Positions 27,545-36,800 of a DNA stretch of 64,000 nt are shown one piece after another. A program made the translations under genes and the position numbers. The first letter of the stretch is position 1, and each line of letters begins with the position of its first letter. The notes below the pieces were generated by a model. It was not told the origin of the DNA. It saw only the letters and a program-made list of their open reading frames with translations, and ran no database searches. This DNA comes from Vreelandella stevensii S18214 (lineage in GTDB: Bacteria; Pseudomonadota; Gammaproteobacteria; Pseudomonadales; Halomonadaceae): assembly GCF_000275725.1 (NCBI RefSeq), contig NZ_AJTS01000010.1, positions 1 through 64,000 on the forward strand. The letters run 5' to 3'.

Positions 27545-28054
27545 TCATTCCCAGTTCATTTGGGCGATGTCGGGCGGGGTTTGGATGCCCCATTGAGGGT
27601 CGTACCAGCCTTTAGTGACGCATTGGTGGAAGCTGGACCATTTCCATTCGCTGGGGGCGGTGGCCCAGCCGTGTTTGACGGGGTTGTAATGGATGTAGTC
27701 CATGTGGTTTTGCCAGTCTTGCTCATTGCGGATGACGTGTTCCCAGAAGCCGCGCTGCCATGCGGTTTTGGTGCCCAGTGGGAGGGTGAAGTCTTGGGAG
27801 GCGTATTTTTTAATGTCTCGCCAGCGTGAAGAGTAATCAGCGTCGCCTTCGGGCAGGGTCCATAGGCAGTGTAAGTGGTCGGGCATCAGGACGAAGGCGT
27901 CCATGGTAAAGGGGCGTTCTTTTTTCACTCTACGGAAGGCACTGCCCAAGGCGCGGATATTGAGATGATCTGTCAGCAGTGGTTGACGATTGTAGGTCAC
28001 GACGGTGAAGAAGTAAGTGCCGCCAGGGATGAGAGCGCGCCGGTAAGTGGCCAA
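27545..28054 (-). CDS. REP-associated tyrosine transposase (RAYT)
   Basis: 169 residues of the Y1 transposase-like TnpA_REP family. The protein opens with MATYRRALIPGGTYFFTVVT, carries the HUH metal site in LMPDHLHCLWTLPEGD, the GFWEHVIRNEQD segment and the probable catalytic tyrosine region YIHYNPVKHGWA. RAYT proteins are single-copy domesticated relatives of IS200/IS605 TnpA that recognise GTAG-headed REP hairpins and are thought to spread them. Here the gene lies between direct repeat copies at 27474 and 28162 that start with GTAG, which is the expected arrangement. No terminal hairpins for self-mobility were identified. The frame appears intact. Confidence 0.9.
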   Translation of the reverse strand: MATYRRALIPGGTYFFTVVTYNRQPLLTDHLNIRALGSAFRRVKKERPFTMDAFVLMPDHLHCLWTLPEGDADYSSRWRDIKKYASQDFTLPLGTKTAWQRGFWEHVIRNEQDWQNHMDYIHYNPVKHGWATAPSEWKWSSFHQCVTKGWYDPQWGIQTPPDIAQMNWE

Positions 28055-28129
28055 GGGCTGCTTCCCTTCATTGGATTTAGGTTAAGCGTACCGTGATTGG
28101 GAAAGAAGTGCATCTTTTGTGCGGGGGCG

Positions 28130-28707
28130 TGGTTGCCCATGCCCGACGTTGGCGATGACCCGTAGCGCGGTGTAAGCGGAGCGCACCCGCGAAGCATCCC
28201 GTTAGGGATGCTGATGAGACCGCCGAGATTTGATCAAGCACTGTGGCGTGATCGGGGCGGCTGGCGCCGCCTTCGCGGGTGCCTCTTTCGCTCGTTGCTC
28301 TCGCTCCATCGTTACGCCGCGCTACGGGTGCCACCATTCGGAATGGTTATCCGTGCCCGATGTTGGCGATGACCCGTAGCGCGGTGTAAGCGGAGCGCAC
28401 CCGCGAAGCAACGCGTGAGCGTTGCCGATGAGGGCGCGGTGGGGCGGTGGCGCGGTTGGTGATGGTGGCGTGATTAATCCATTTCCATACTCAACATCGG
28501 CGCGTTCGCGGCCATTCCCCATGCCCGATGTTGGCGATGACCCGTAGCGCGGTGTAAGCGGAGCGCACCCGCGAAGCATCCCGTTAGGGATGCCGATGAA
28601 GCCGCCGAGATTTGATCAAGCACTGTGGCGTGATCAGGGCGGCTGGCGCCGCCTTCGCGGGTGCCTCATTTGCTCGTACCTCGCAAGATTCGTTACGCCG
28701 CGCTACG
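28130..28707. repeat. REP/BIME cluster 3 (RAYT to rfaH)
   Basis: The 690-base gap between the RAYT gene and rfaH contains direct copies with GTAG at 28162, 28376 and 28544 and inverted copies with CTAC at 28322 and 28703. In the copies at 28162 and 28544 the trailing hairpin is GCATCCCGTTAGGGATGC instead of GCAACGC/GCGTTGC, and both are followed by a shared stretch of about 40 bases (CCGCCGAGATTTGATCAAGC and on), so one is probably a duplicate of the other. No gene is seen. The right edge abuts a heptanucleotide array. Confidence 0.85.
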
Positions 28708-28713
28708 GTTCAC

Positions 28714-28741
28714 CTTTCACCTTTCACCTTTCACCTTTCAC
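28714..28741. repeat. Heptanucleotide tandem repeat CTTTCAC x4 at the rfaH 3' end
   Basis: Four perfect copies of CTTTCAC, flanked by imperfect units (GGTTCAC before, CCCTCAC after). The rfaH stop codon, TGA on the minus strand at 28745-28747, is supplied by the degenerate last unit, so the array begins inside the end of the gene. A related array (CATTCAC) lies on the other side of rfaH. Confidence 0.85.
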
Positions 28742-28744
28742 CCC

Positions 28745-29260
28745 TCACCGTTTTTCCAAGCTTTCTACAGGGAGTTCGACGGGGTGGGGGCGTTGGAGGA
28801 CGTTGAGGAGGACGATGGCGCGTTCTTCGCCTTTGCAGCGGGTGAAGATGGCTTCGAGGTCTTTGAAGGGGCCTTCGGTGATGGTGACTTTGTCGCCGGC
28901 GGTGAAGATGCTGTGGTTGCCTTCCTGGCGGTGGGGTTGGGCGCGGAGGGTGGCGACGAGGGCGTCGGGCACGGCGATGGGGGTGTTGCCGAAGGTGAGC
29001 AGGCGCAGGACGCCACGGGTGGAGCGGATGGGGCGCCAGTTGCTGTTGACCTGGTCTAACTGAATGAATAGGTAGTAAGGGAACAGCGGCTCGGAAACGG
29101 TGGTGAGCTTGCCTTGTCGCTTGCGTTGCACGTCCAGCACGGGGTGGAACACCTCGTAGCCCTGGTTGGCGAGGTGTTCGGCGGCGCGGAAGGATTCACT
29201 GCCTTTGCATTGGATGACGTACCAGTGGGCGGTGCTGGTTTGGGGTGTTGCGATTACCAT
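28745..29260 (-). CDS. rfaH: Transcription antiterminator RfaH (NusG paralogue)
   Basis: 171 residues, close to E. coli RfaH (162). An NGN domain covers roughly residues 1-115 (HWYVIQCKGSESFRAAEHL, EPLFPYYLFIQLD, TRGVLRLLTFGNTPIAVP) and a C-terminal KOW domain carries FTAGDKVTITEGPFKDLEAIF. RfaH loads on RNA polymerase at ops elements and suppresses Rho-dependent termination in long operons for LPS, capsule and other surface structures. Its presence at the end of a very long capsule operon is fitting. No convincing upstream ops/JUMPstart element was found in the window; it may lie outside. The gene is bracketed by repeat arrays and REP copies. Confidence 0.9.
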   Translation of the reverse strand: MVIATPQTSTAHWYVIQCKGSESFRAAEHLANQGYEVFHPVLDVQRKRQGKLTTVSEPLFPYYLFIQLDQVNSNWRPIRSTRGVLRLLTFGNTPIAVPDALVATLRAQPHRQEGNHSIFTAGDKVTITEGPFKDLEAIFTRCKGEERAIVLLNVLQRPHPVELPVESLEKR

Positions 29261-29321
29261 GCGGTTACCTTTTTTTGCCCTGGGTGGCGTGATAGGCGGT
29301 GGTGGTGGCGCTTTATTGAAC

Positions 29322-29406
29322 GGTGGCGTGATCGGGGCGGCTGGCGCCGCCTTCGCGGGTGCCTCCTTCGCTCGTTGCTCTCGCTCAGTCGTTACGCCGC
29401 GCTACG
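29322..29406. repeat. Solitary inverted REP copy upstream of rfaH
   Basis: One inverted copy with the GGCGGCTGGCGCCGCC hairpin, the CTTCGCGGGTGCC segment and a terminal CTAC at 29402-29405. It has no direct partner. It lies between the rfaH start and the oxoamine synthase, next to the CATTCAC array. Confidence 0.75.
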
Positions 29407-29413
29407 GTGTTGG

Positions 29414-29490
29414 CATTCACCATTCACCATTCACCATTCACCATTCACCATTCACCATTCACCATTCACCATTCACCATTCACCATTCAC
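29414..29490. repeat. Heptanucleotide tandem repeat CATTCAC x11
   Basis: Eleven perfect, uninterrupted copies of CATTCAC fill 77 bases. The array starts eight bases after the REP copy and ends six bases before the stop codon of the oxoamine synthase. It is about 150 bases upstream of the rfaH start codon. Perfect short tandem arrays of this kind are prone to slipped-strand length change. Confidence 0.95.
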
Positions 29491-29496
29491 CACGAA

Positions 29497-30825
29497 TCAC
29501 ATCCCTTTTGCCAACAGCTTTTCAAGCACGTCTAATGTTTCATCGATGTGGGCTTGGGTGTGCTCGCAGGAGAGGAAGAAGCGCAGGCGGGCGCTTTTTT
29601 CGGGGACGGCGGGGTAGAGGATCGGCTGGACGTTGATGTCTTTTTCGAGCAGGGCGTTGGAGAGCCTGGCGGCCAGCGGTGAGCTGCCGACGATCACGGG
29701 GACGACGGCGGAGCCGATGCTGTGGCCGGTATCCATGCCGCGTGCTTGCGCCTGTTCGAGGAAGTAACGGGAGATGGCCTGTAGCTGGGCCACCCGTTCG
29801 GGCTCCTGGGCCATGAGTTCCAGCACCTTGAGCGAGGGGGCGGCGACCTGGGCGGGCATGCCGACGCTGTAGAGGAAGCCGGGCGCGAAGTAGCGCAGGG
29901 TTTCGACCAGGGCCTTGTTACCGGCAATGTAGCCGCCGCAGCCGGAGAGGGTTTTGCTCATGGTGCCCATCCAGATGTCTACCTGGGTGGGGTCGATGGC
30001 AAAGTGTTCCCGCAGGCCCAGGCCTGTTTCGCCCATGACGCCGAAGGAGTGGGCTTCGTCGACCATCAGCCAGGCCTGGTGGCGCTGTTTGATGGCGATG
30101 AAGCGAGGCAGGTCGGGGATGTCGCCGTCCATGCTGTAGAGCCCTTCGATCACCACCAGCACTCGTTCGAACTGGTGGCGGTGCTGGGTGAGCAGCGCGT
30201 CCAGGGCATCGGGGTCGTTGTGGCTGAACGACATGCGCTTGGCCCCGGAGAGCTGGGCACCGACCAACGAGCTGTTGTGGATGTACTCGTCGTGGAGGAT
30301 CAGATCCTTGGGACCCAGCAGGTAGCCTAGCGTGGAGACGTTGGTGGCGTGACCGCTGACGAAGGCCACGGCATCTTCCACGGCATACGCCTTGGCGATG
30401 GCCTGTTCCAGCTCGCCGTGAATGGGGCGCTCGCCCGAGACCACGCGGCTGGCAGATACCGAGGTGCCGTAGTGCTGGGCGGCCTCGCAGGCGGCCTGGA
30501 TGACCCGCGGGTCGCCGGAGTAGCCCAGGTAGTTGTAGCTGGCGAAGTTGATGCAGGTGCGACCTTGCATGACGCTGGTGGCCCCGGCCAGGCCGTCGTG
30601 CACCTTGAAGAACGGCACCTGCAAGCCCAGCTGTTGCGCGCCCTGACGCATCATCGAGAGCTGTTGATAGCCTGGGTGGGCATCGAAGCGGGTGAAGCGT
30701 TCGGGCACGGAACGGGTTGCCCCTGCGCTGGTGGCAGGGGCAGTGGGCTGGCTGGCTCTTGCGGTAGGGCGCTTGCGCGCCTGTTCCAGTAGCTGGCGTT
30801 TTAGTTCTGAACGCTTGGCGGTCAT
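29497..30825 (-). CDS. Alpha-oxoamine synthase (RkpG/BioF/KBL/SPT-like, PLP-dependent)
   Basis: 442 residues, with a basic 50-residue N-terminal extension before a fold-type I PLP core. Family motifs are INFASYNYLGYSGDP, HATNVSTLGYLLG, LMVDEAHSFGVMGETGLGL and the PLP-lysine region MGTMSKTLSGCGGYIAG. The family condenses an acyl-CoA or acyl-ACP with glycine, serine or alanine, releasing CO2. Overlapping the PKS gene by four bases, it is well placed to off-load the PKS acyl chain onto an amino acid. BioF for biotin is unlikely in this setting. The closest functional parallel I know is rhizobial RkpG, needed for K-antigen capsule. The amino acid used cannot be told. Confidence 0.88.
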   Translation of the reverse strand: MTAKRSELKRQLLEQARKRPTARASQPTAPATSAGATRSVPERFTRFDAHPGYQQLSMMRQGAQQLGLQVPFFKVHDGLAGATSVMQGRTCINFASYNYLGYSGDPRVIQAACEAAQHYGTSVSASRVVSGERPIHGELEQAIAKAYAVEDAVAFVSGHATNVSTLGYLLGPKDLILHDEYIHNSSLVGAQLSGAKRMSFSHNDPDALDALLTQHRHQFERVLVVIEGLYSMDGDIPDLPRFIAIKQRHQAWLMVDEAHSFGVMGETGLGLREHFAIDPTQVDIWMGTMSKTLSGCGGYIAGNKALVETLRYFAPGFLYSVGMPAQVAAPSLKVLELMAQEPERVAQLQAISRYFLEQAQARGMDTGHSIGSAVVPVIVGSSPLAARLSNALLEKDINVQPILYPAVPEKSARLRFFLSCEHTQAHIDETLDVLEKLLAKGM

Positions 30826-33800
30826 GGTGTCTCTGTCGCTGGGGAGGATGCGGGCTCACTGGTAATGCCGTCTGCGCCGTGGCGAGCGGCCAGAGAGGCT
30901 AACGCATCTTGCGGCGACTCTTCAACATCCTCGTCATGCTGTTGGAGTTTCTGGATCAGCACGCCGGCCAGCTTGTCGAGAGTGGAGGCTTCGCTGAGGA
31001 CCATGACCGGCACTTGAACGCCCAAGCGGTTCTCGATGGCGGTCATCAGTTCCACGCCCATCAGCGAGTCGAAGCCCATGTCGTACACCGAGCGGTTGAC
31101 GTCGATCTTCTCTTCGTCGATGAGCAGAATGCTGGCCAGCTCTGCGCGCAGCAGCTCGGTGATGGTGCTGTGCAGCTCTTCCGGCGAGAGGTCGGCCAGC
31201 AGGGCGCTGATGTCGTCGTCCTGGTCGAGGCTGCCGTCGTCATCGCTGGCGCGGGCAATTTCGTCGAAACGCGGGGTGTCGGAGGTGGGCAAAAAGCGCG
31301 CCAGTGCGCCCCATTCCAGCTCCAGCACGCCCAGGCTTGGCCCGGGAGTCAGCAGCATTTGCTCCAGTACCTTCAGGGCGTCGTCGGAACGCAGCGCCGA
31401 GCCTCCCAAACGCTCCTGGAGGGCGTCGCGGGTGCGGGTGTTGCGGGCCAGGAAGCCGACGTCTTCGATGGCACCCCAGCGTACGCAGGTGGCCGGAAGG
31501 CCCTGAGCACGGCGGCGGGCAGCGAAGGCTTCGAGCCAGTGGTTGGCAGCCACGTAGTTGCCTTGGCCAGGGTTGCCGAACAGCGTGGTGGCCGATGAGT
31601 AGACCACGAAGAAGTCCAGCGGGGCTTGCTGGGTGAGCGCTTCCAGATGGCGTGCGCCATCGATTTTCGGGGCCAGCACTTTATGGATGCGTTCGGCGTC
31701 CAGGTTACGGATCAGGCCGTCGTCGATCACCGTGGCGGCGTGGACGATGCCGTGCAGCGGGCTCAGCTCGGACTTGGCGCGTTCCAGCACGTTGGCCAGG
31801 GCGTTGCGGTCGGTGATGTCGCAGGCGGCGGCCATGACCTTGATGCCCTGGGCGTCGAATTCACGGATGGCGGCCTGGGCTTCTTCACTGGCAGGGCCGC
31901 TGCGGCTGAGCAGGATCAGTTCCCGTGCGCCTTTGCTGACCAGCCACTGAGCCGTCTTGAGGCCAAAGCCGCCCAGACCACCCGTGACCAGGTAGCTGGC
32001 ATTGGCGGGCAGGGTGAGGCTGCCGCTGCCTAGCTGCTCCTGACGCGGTGCGGCAATGGGCTGTTCATAGGTGACGACGACCTTGCCGATCTGGCGAGCC
32101 TGCTGCATGTAGCGGAAGGCATCGATGACCTGGCTGTGGCTGAAGGCAGTGAACGGCAGCGGGCTGAGGGTGCCGTCGTTGAACAGCGCCATCATTTCAC
32201 TGAACAGGGTTTGGGTGAGCGCGGGCTGCACTTTCATCAGCTGGTCGGAGTCGATGCCGAAGTAGCTGAGGTTGTTGCGGAACGGGCGCAGGCCAATGTG
32301 GGTGTTCTCGTAGAAGTCGCGCTTGCCCAGCTCCAGGAAGCGGCCGAACGGGCGCAGGGCGCGCAGGTTCTGGTTGATCGCTTCACCTGCCAGGGAGTTG
32401 AGCACGATATCGACGCCTTCGCCCTGGGTGTCTTCGAGGATTTCTTCGGCGAAGGTGAGCGAGCGGGAGTCATAGAGACGCGCTTCGCCCATCAGGCGCA
32501 GGAAGTCGCGTTTCTCTTCCGAACCCACGGTGGCGTAGATGTCGGCGCCCATCCACTGGGCAATTTGCAGCGCGGCGATGCCTACGCCCCCGGCGGCACC
32601 ATGGATCAGCACCTTTTCACCGGGCTGCAGGCGCGCCAGGTGCTTCAGCGCGTAGTAGACCGTGAAGAAGGTGGTCGGAATGGTGGCGGCTGCGGCGTAG
32701 CTGACGCCTTCGGGCAGCGGGGCCACGGCGTGCTGGCTGGCGACCAGGCGGTCGCTGAAGCTGGCAGGGCCGAAGCCCACCACGCCCTGGCCGGGACTAA
32801 GATGGTTGACGTTGCTGCCGACCGCGACGACTTCCCCGGAGAACTCCAGGCCCAGGGTGGGGCCGGCAAAACCGTTTTCGATGGCTTCATCGGACAGTAG
32901 CCCCAGGGTGTACATGACGTCGCGGAAGTTCAGGCCGGTGGCCTTGACGCGCACTTCCACCTCGTCGGCACCCAGCTCGGGGAGCTGGCGTGGCCGCCAC
33001 TGTAGCTGGCGCAACTGGCCGGGCAGGGCAAAGCCCAGCGTCATGGCTTGGCGCGGCGCTGCCTGGCTGGCCTTGTGCGGGTGCGGGGCGGGCAGGGTAC
33101 GCAGGCGGGTGGCGTAGCGGGTGCCTGCCTGGGTAATGACCAGCTCGTTTTCCGTATCCGGGTGGGTCACGGAATCGGCGATACAGGCCAGGGCCTTGGT
33201 GCTGGGCTGCTCGGGCAGTTCCAGCAGGGTGACGCTGTGGCCAACGGCTTCGTTGGCCAGCGAGCGGCCAAAGCCCCAGAGTGCGGCGTCGTCGCCGTGC
33301 TGGTAACCCTGGGTGAGCAGCCACAGCGTGACACGGCTGCCCTGGGCTTCCAGGCCGCTGTGTTCGAGGGCCAGCGACCACTGCTGAGCAAGGTGGCAGC
33401 GCTGGGTCTGTGCGGCGGTGGTATCTTGGCCCAGGCCACGCAGGCCACGCAGGTCCAGCACGTTCAGCGCGGCGGGGGGCGTTTCGTGCTGGCGCAACTG
33501 CTCGGCCAGCAGGGCCGCAGGCTCGCCATCGCTGAGCAGGGTGACGTTGTCCAGCGCTGCCGCCAGCGCGTTGGCCAGGGCTTGCTGGGTGGCGTCGGCA
33601 ATGACCAGGGTATGTGCCTGGGGCGCTTGCGCGGCGCTGCCCGGCTGTTCGCTGGGGGCTTGCGCGTGCAGCAGGTAGGCGCCGTTCTCTTCCAGCTCCA
33701 TGGGCGCGGTCACGCTGAGCCCTTGGGCGGAGAGCCACTCGATGAGGGTGGCTTGTTCCAGCGCGGCCTGGCCAATGCCGGGGGTGGCCAGCAGGTCGTC

Positions 33801-36800
33801 CAGCCAGCGGCTGGGATGAATGCCGACCACAATGAGCTGTGCGCCCGGTGCCAACTGCGAAGGCAAGGCCTCGATGAGCTGGCGAGTGCGTTCAGGCTGG
33901 GTGACGTCGGCGCTGATGAAGGCCAGCTGGGCTTTTTGTGCCTCTGCCAGCGTGGGCAGGGTCTCTTCCAGCGGCTGAACGTCGATCAGCGGGTAGCGTT
34001 CCTGGAGCTGTTCCGCTTGATGGCGCGCGGTGTCGCTGGTGGTCAGCGCACGGTAGCGGTAGCTGTCGGTGACCCTGGGCGAGTGATGGGCAAGGCGTTC
34101 CAGCAGGCGTTGGCCCAGCGCTGGGGCGGAGGGGCCTGCTTCCAGCAGGGCCAGCCGCTGGCCTTCGGGCAGGGCGGCCAGGGCTGCTTCCATCAGGCTG
34201 CCCAGCTCGCTGGCCAGTACTTGCCAGCCGCTCTCGCCAATCAGGACGCGGTTGATGCCTGCCAGGTGTTCGTGGGTGACGCCCAGGCTTTCCAGGGTGT
34301 CGGTGCCACGCGCCAGGGCTTCCTTGTGCAGGCCGAGCCTGCCCACCAGATGAATGGGGGCGAAGTAGTCCGGGTAGTCCTGGACCAGCAGCTGCCAGAT
34401 GGTTTCCGGGGGCAGGGGCGCTGATTCGTCGCTGGCGGCATCGTCGCCGGGTGCGGTGGCCTCGGCAGGCTGGCCCTGCTGGGCGAAGGCTTCGCTGAGG
34501 CTGTCCAGCAGCGGCGCGACTTCCTGGCCGTAACGCTGGCCGGTGCTGGCGCTGAAGGCATCGCTTAGCCCCATCAGGCGTGGCAGGGCTTCGCTGGGCA
34601 TGGGCAGCGTGACGGCGCGAAGCGGCGCAGGCGTGAGTTCGATATCCAGGTAGCTGAAGTGCTGGTGGTGTGCGCGGTTCAGGCGAATGGCCTTGAAGCG
34701 GGTCTGGCTGAGCACGGCCACGGCGCGGCCTTCGGCATCGTAAAGCTCGAAGTCGGCGGTGAAGGAGTGCGGTGCCCGTTTGCCCATGACGGCGCGGGCC
34801 AGCACGGGGGTTCCGGCTTCGGCATTGACCTGAATACGGCCTACGCGCACGGGCACGAAGGCGAGCTGCGAGGCAAACTCGGCCTGGCGTGCCAGCAGCG
34901 GAATGAACAGCTGGAAAGCGCTATCGAGAATGCCGGGATGCACGTGCAGCGTGTCGAGCTGGGCGGTGACGGCTTCCGAGAGGTGAATCTCGCCAATGAC
35001 GCTGTCGCCCTCGATCCAGCCACGGGTAATGGCCTGGAAGGCGGGGCCGTAGTGCAGGCCGATGCGCTCGGCCATGGCCAGGTGCTGCTCCAGGGTGTAG
35101 TCGGCAGCGCGGCTGGGCAGTGCCGGGGCCTGGCGATTGAGCAGGAAGCCACGGCTTTCACGCATGCGGCGAGCCACGGTGTTGAGCTGCCATTCGATGC
35201 CGGTGGCGGGCTCCCGGGAGCGAATTTCCAGGCGACCGTCATCGGGGTCCAGCGTCAGGCGCATGGTGCGCCCGTTGGGGCCGTCCAGCAGCAGCGGCGC
35301 GCGGATTTCCAGCTCTTCGATATCCAGCAGCGAAGAGTCTTTTTGCTGCATGGCGGCGGCCAGGGCCAGCTCGATGAAGCCTGCGCCGGGGAAGACAGCC
35401 CCTTCGCCCACCACGTGATCGGCCAGCCAGGGCTGGCGCTTGGTGTCCAGCTGGCTTTCCCAGGTGTGCTCTTGCTGGGCTAGCGGGTAGCCCAGAAGTG
35501 GGTGCTGGTAGTAGCGCGACAGTAGGCCTTGGCCATCCCGGGTGCCTTGCACCCAGAGTTGGGTACGTTGCCACGGGTAACGAGGCAGCAGCACGCGCTG
35601 ACCTTCCACGGGGAAGTAGTGTCCGCTGGGTAGGGTAAGCCCGCTGAGCAGCAGTTGGCTCAGCGTACGCTGTAGGCCATCGAGACCGGGTTTGTGGCGT
35701 TCGAGAGTGCCCAGCACCAAACCGCTTTGCGCTTGCTGGCGCAGCGACTCGTTGAGGTAGCGGCGCAAAATGGGGTGCGCGCCGACCTCGACAAAGACGT
35801 TATAACCCTGCTGTATCAGGTGCGTGGCGGCGTCGTCGAACCGTACCGGCTCGCGAATGTTCAGCCACCAGTAGTGGGCGTCCAGCGTGTCACCTGCCGC
35901 CACGGCCCCTGTCACGGTGGATACATACGGAATGCGGGTGGGCTGTGGCTGAATATCGGCCAGCGCTTCCACCACGCCTTCCTGAATGCTGTCCATGGCG
36001 GGGCTGTGGAAGGCGTAATCCAGCGGTAGGCGTTTGGCAAACACTTCTTCGGCGCTGAGGGCGCCTTCCAGTTTGCTGAGCTGGTCCTTGTCGCCTGCCA
36101 GGGTAATGCCTTTGGGGCTATTGATGCCGGCCAGGCTGACCCGGTCGAACTCAGGCTTGGCCAGCCAGGGGGCGATGTCGTCGGCGCTCATGGCCACAGC
36201 GGTCATTTCGCCCAAGCCACGGGTCTTGCCCTGGAAGTCGCTGCGGTAGTAGATCACCTTCACCGCGTCTTCCAGGCTCAAGGCGCCTGAGGCCCAGGCG
36301 GCGGCCACTTCACCCACGCTATGGCCAAACACGGCAGCGGGGGTAATGCCTTGCTCCTTGAGCCACTCGGTGAGTGCCACTTGTAGGGCAAACAGCGCAG
36401 GCTGGGCAATTTCAGTACTGACGAACCGCTCTTCTTCGCCCGCTTGCTGGTTGAGGCCCGCCAGCTCTGCACGCAGTGAAAAATGGCCGTGGCGCTGGAA
36501 CAGGGCATCGACGCGGTCGATGGCGTCACTAAAGGCTGGGGCGGTGTCGAGCAGGTCATGGCCCATGGTGGCCCACTGGCAGCCGTTGCCGTCGTAGACG
36601 AATACTGGCCCTTGAGCGTCGTTCAAGCGCTCCAGCATGGTGAGCTGGCTGGTATCGCCTTCAGTGAACTGGCTCAGCGCGGCAGCGGCTTCTGCGGCGC
36701 TGCTGGCAAAGCAGAGCGCTCCGTGGCTGTGCTGCTCACGGTGGTGAAACAGGGTATGAGCAGTGTCGTAAAACGGCTGCTCGGTGGTCTGCAGGTGGGT

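Noticed and set aside
29414-29490. Tandem CATTCAC array considered as a CRISPR or iteron array
   Set aside because: Units are seven bases with no spacers, no cas genes and no replication initiator nearby; it is a simple tandem repeat.
33048-34424. Long open frame on the plus strand opposite the PKS gene (458 codons), with similar ones at 32136-32900 and 37188-38186
   Set aside because: They are antisense shadows of the GC-rich PKS coding sequence; their translations show no recognisable domain and the PKS frame is unambiguous.
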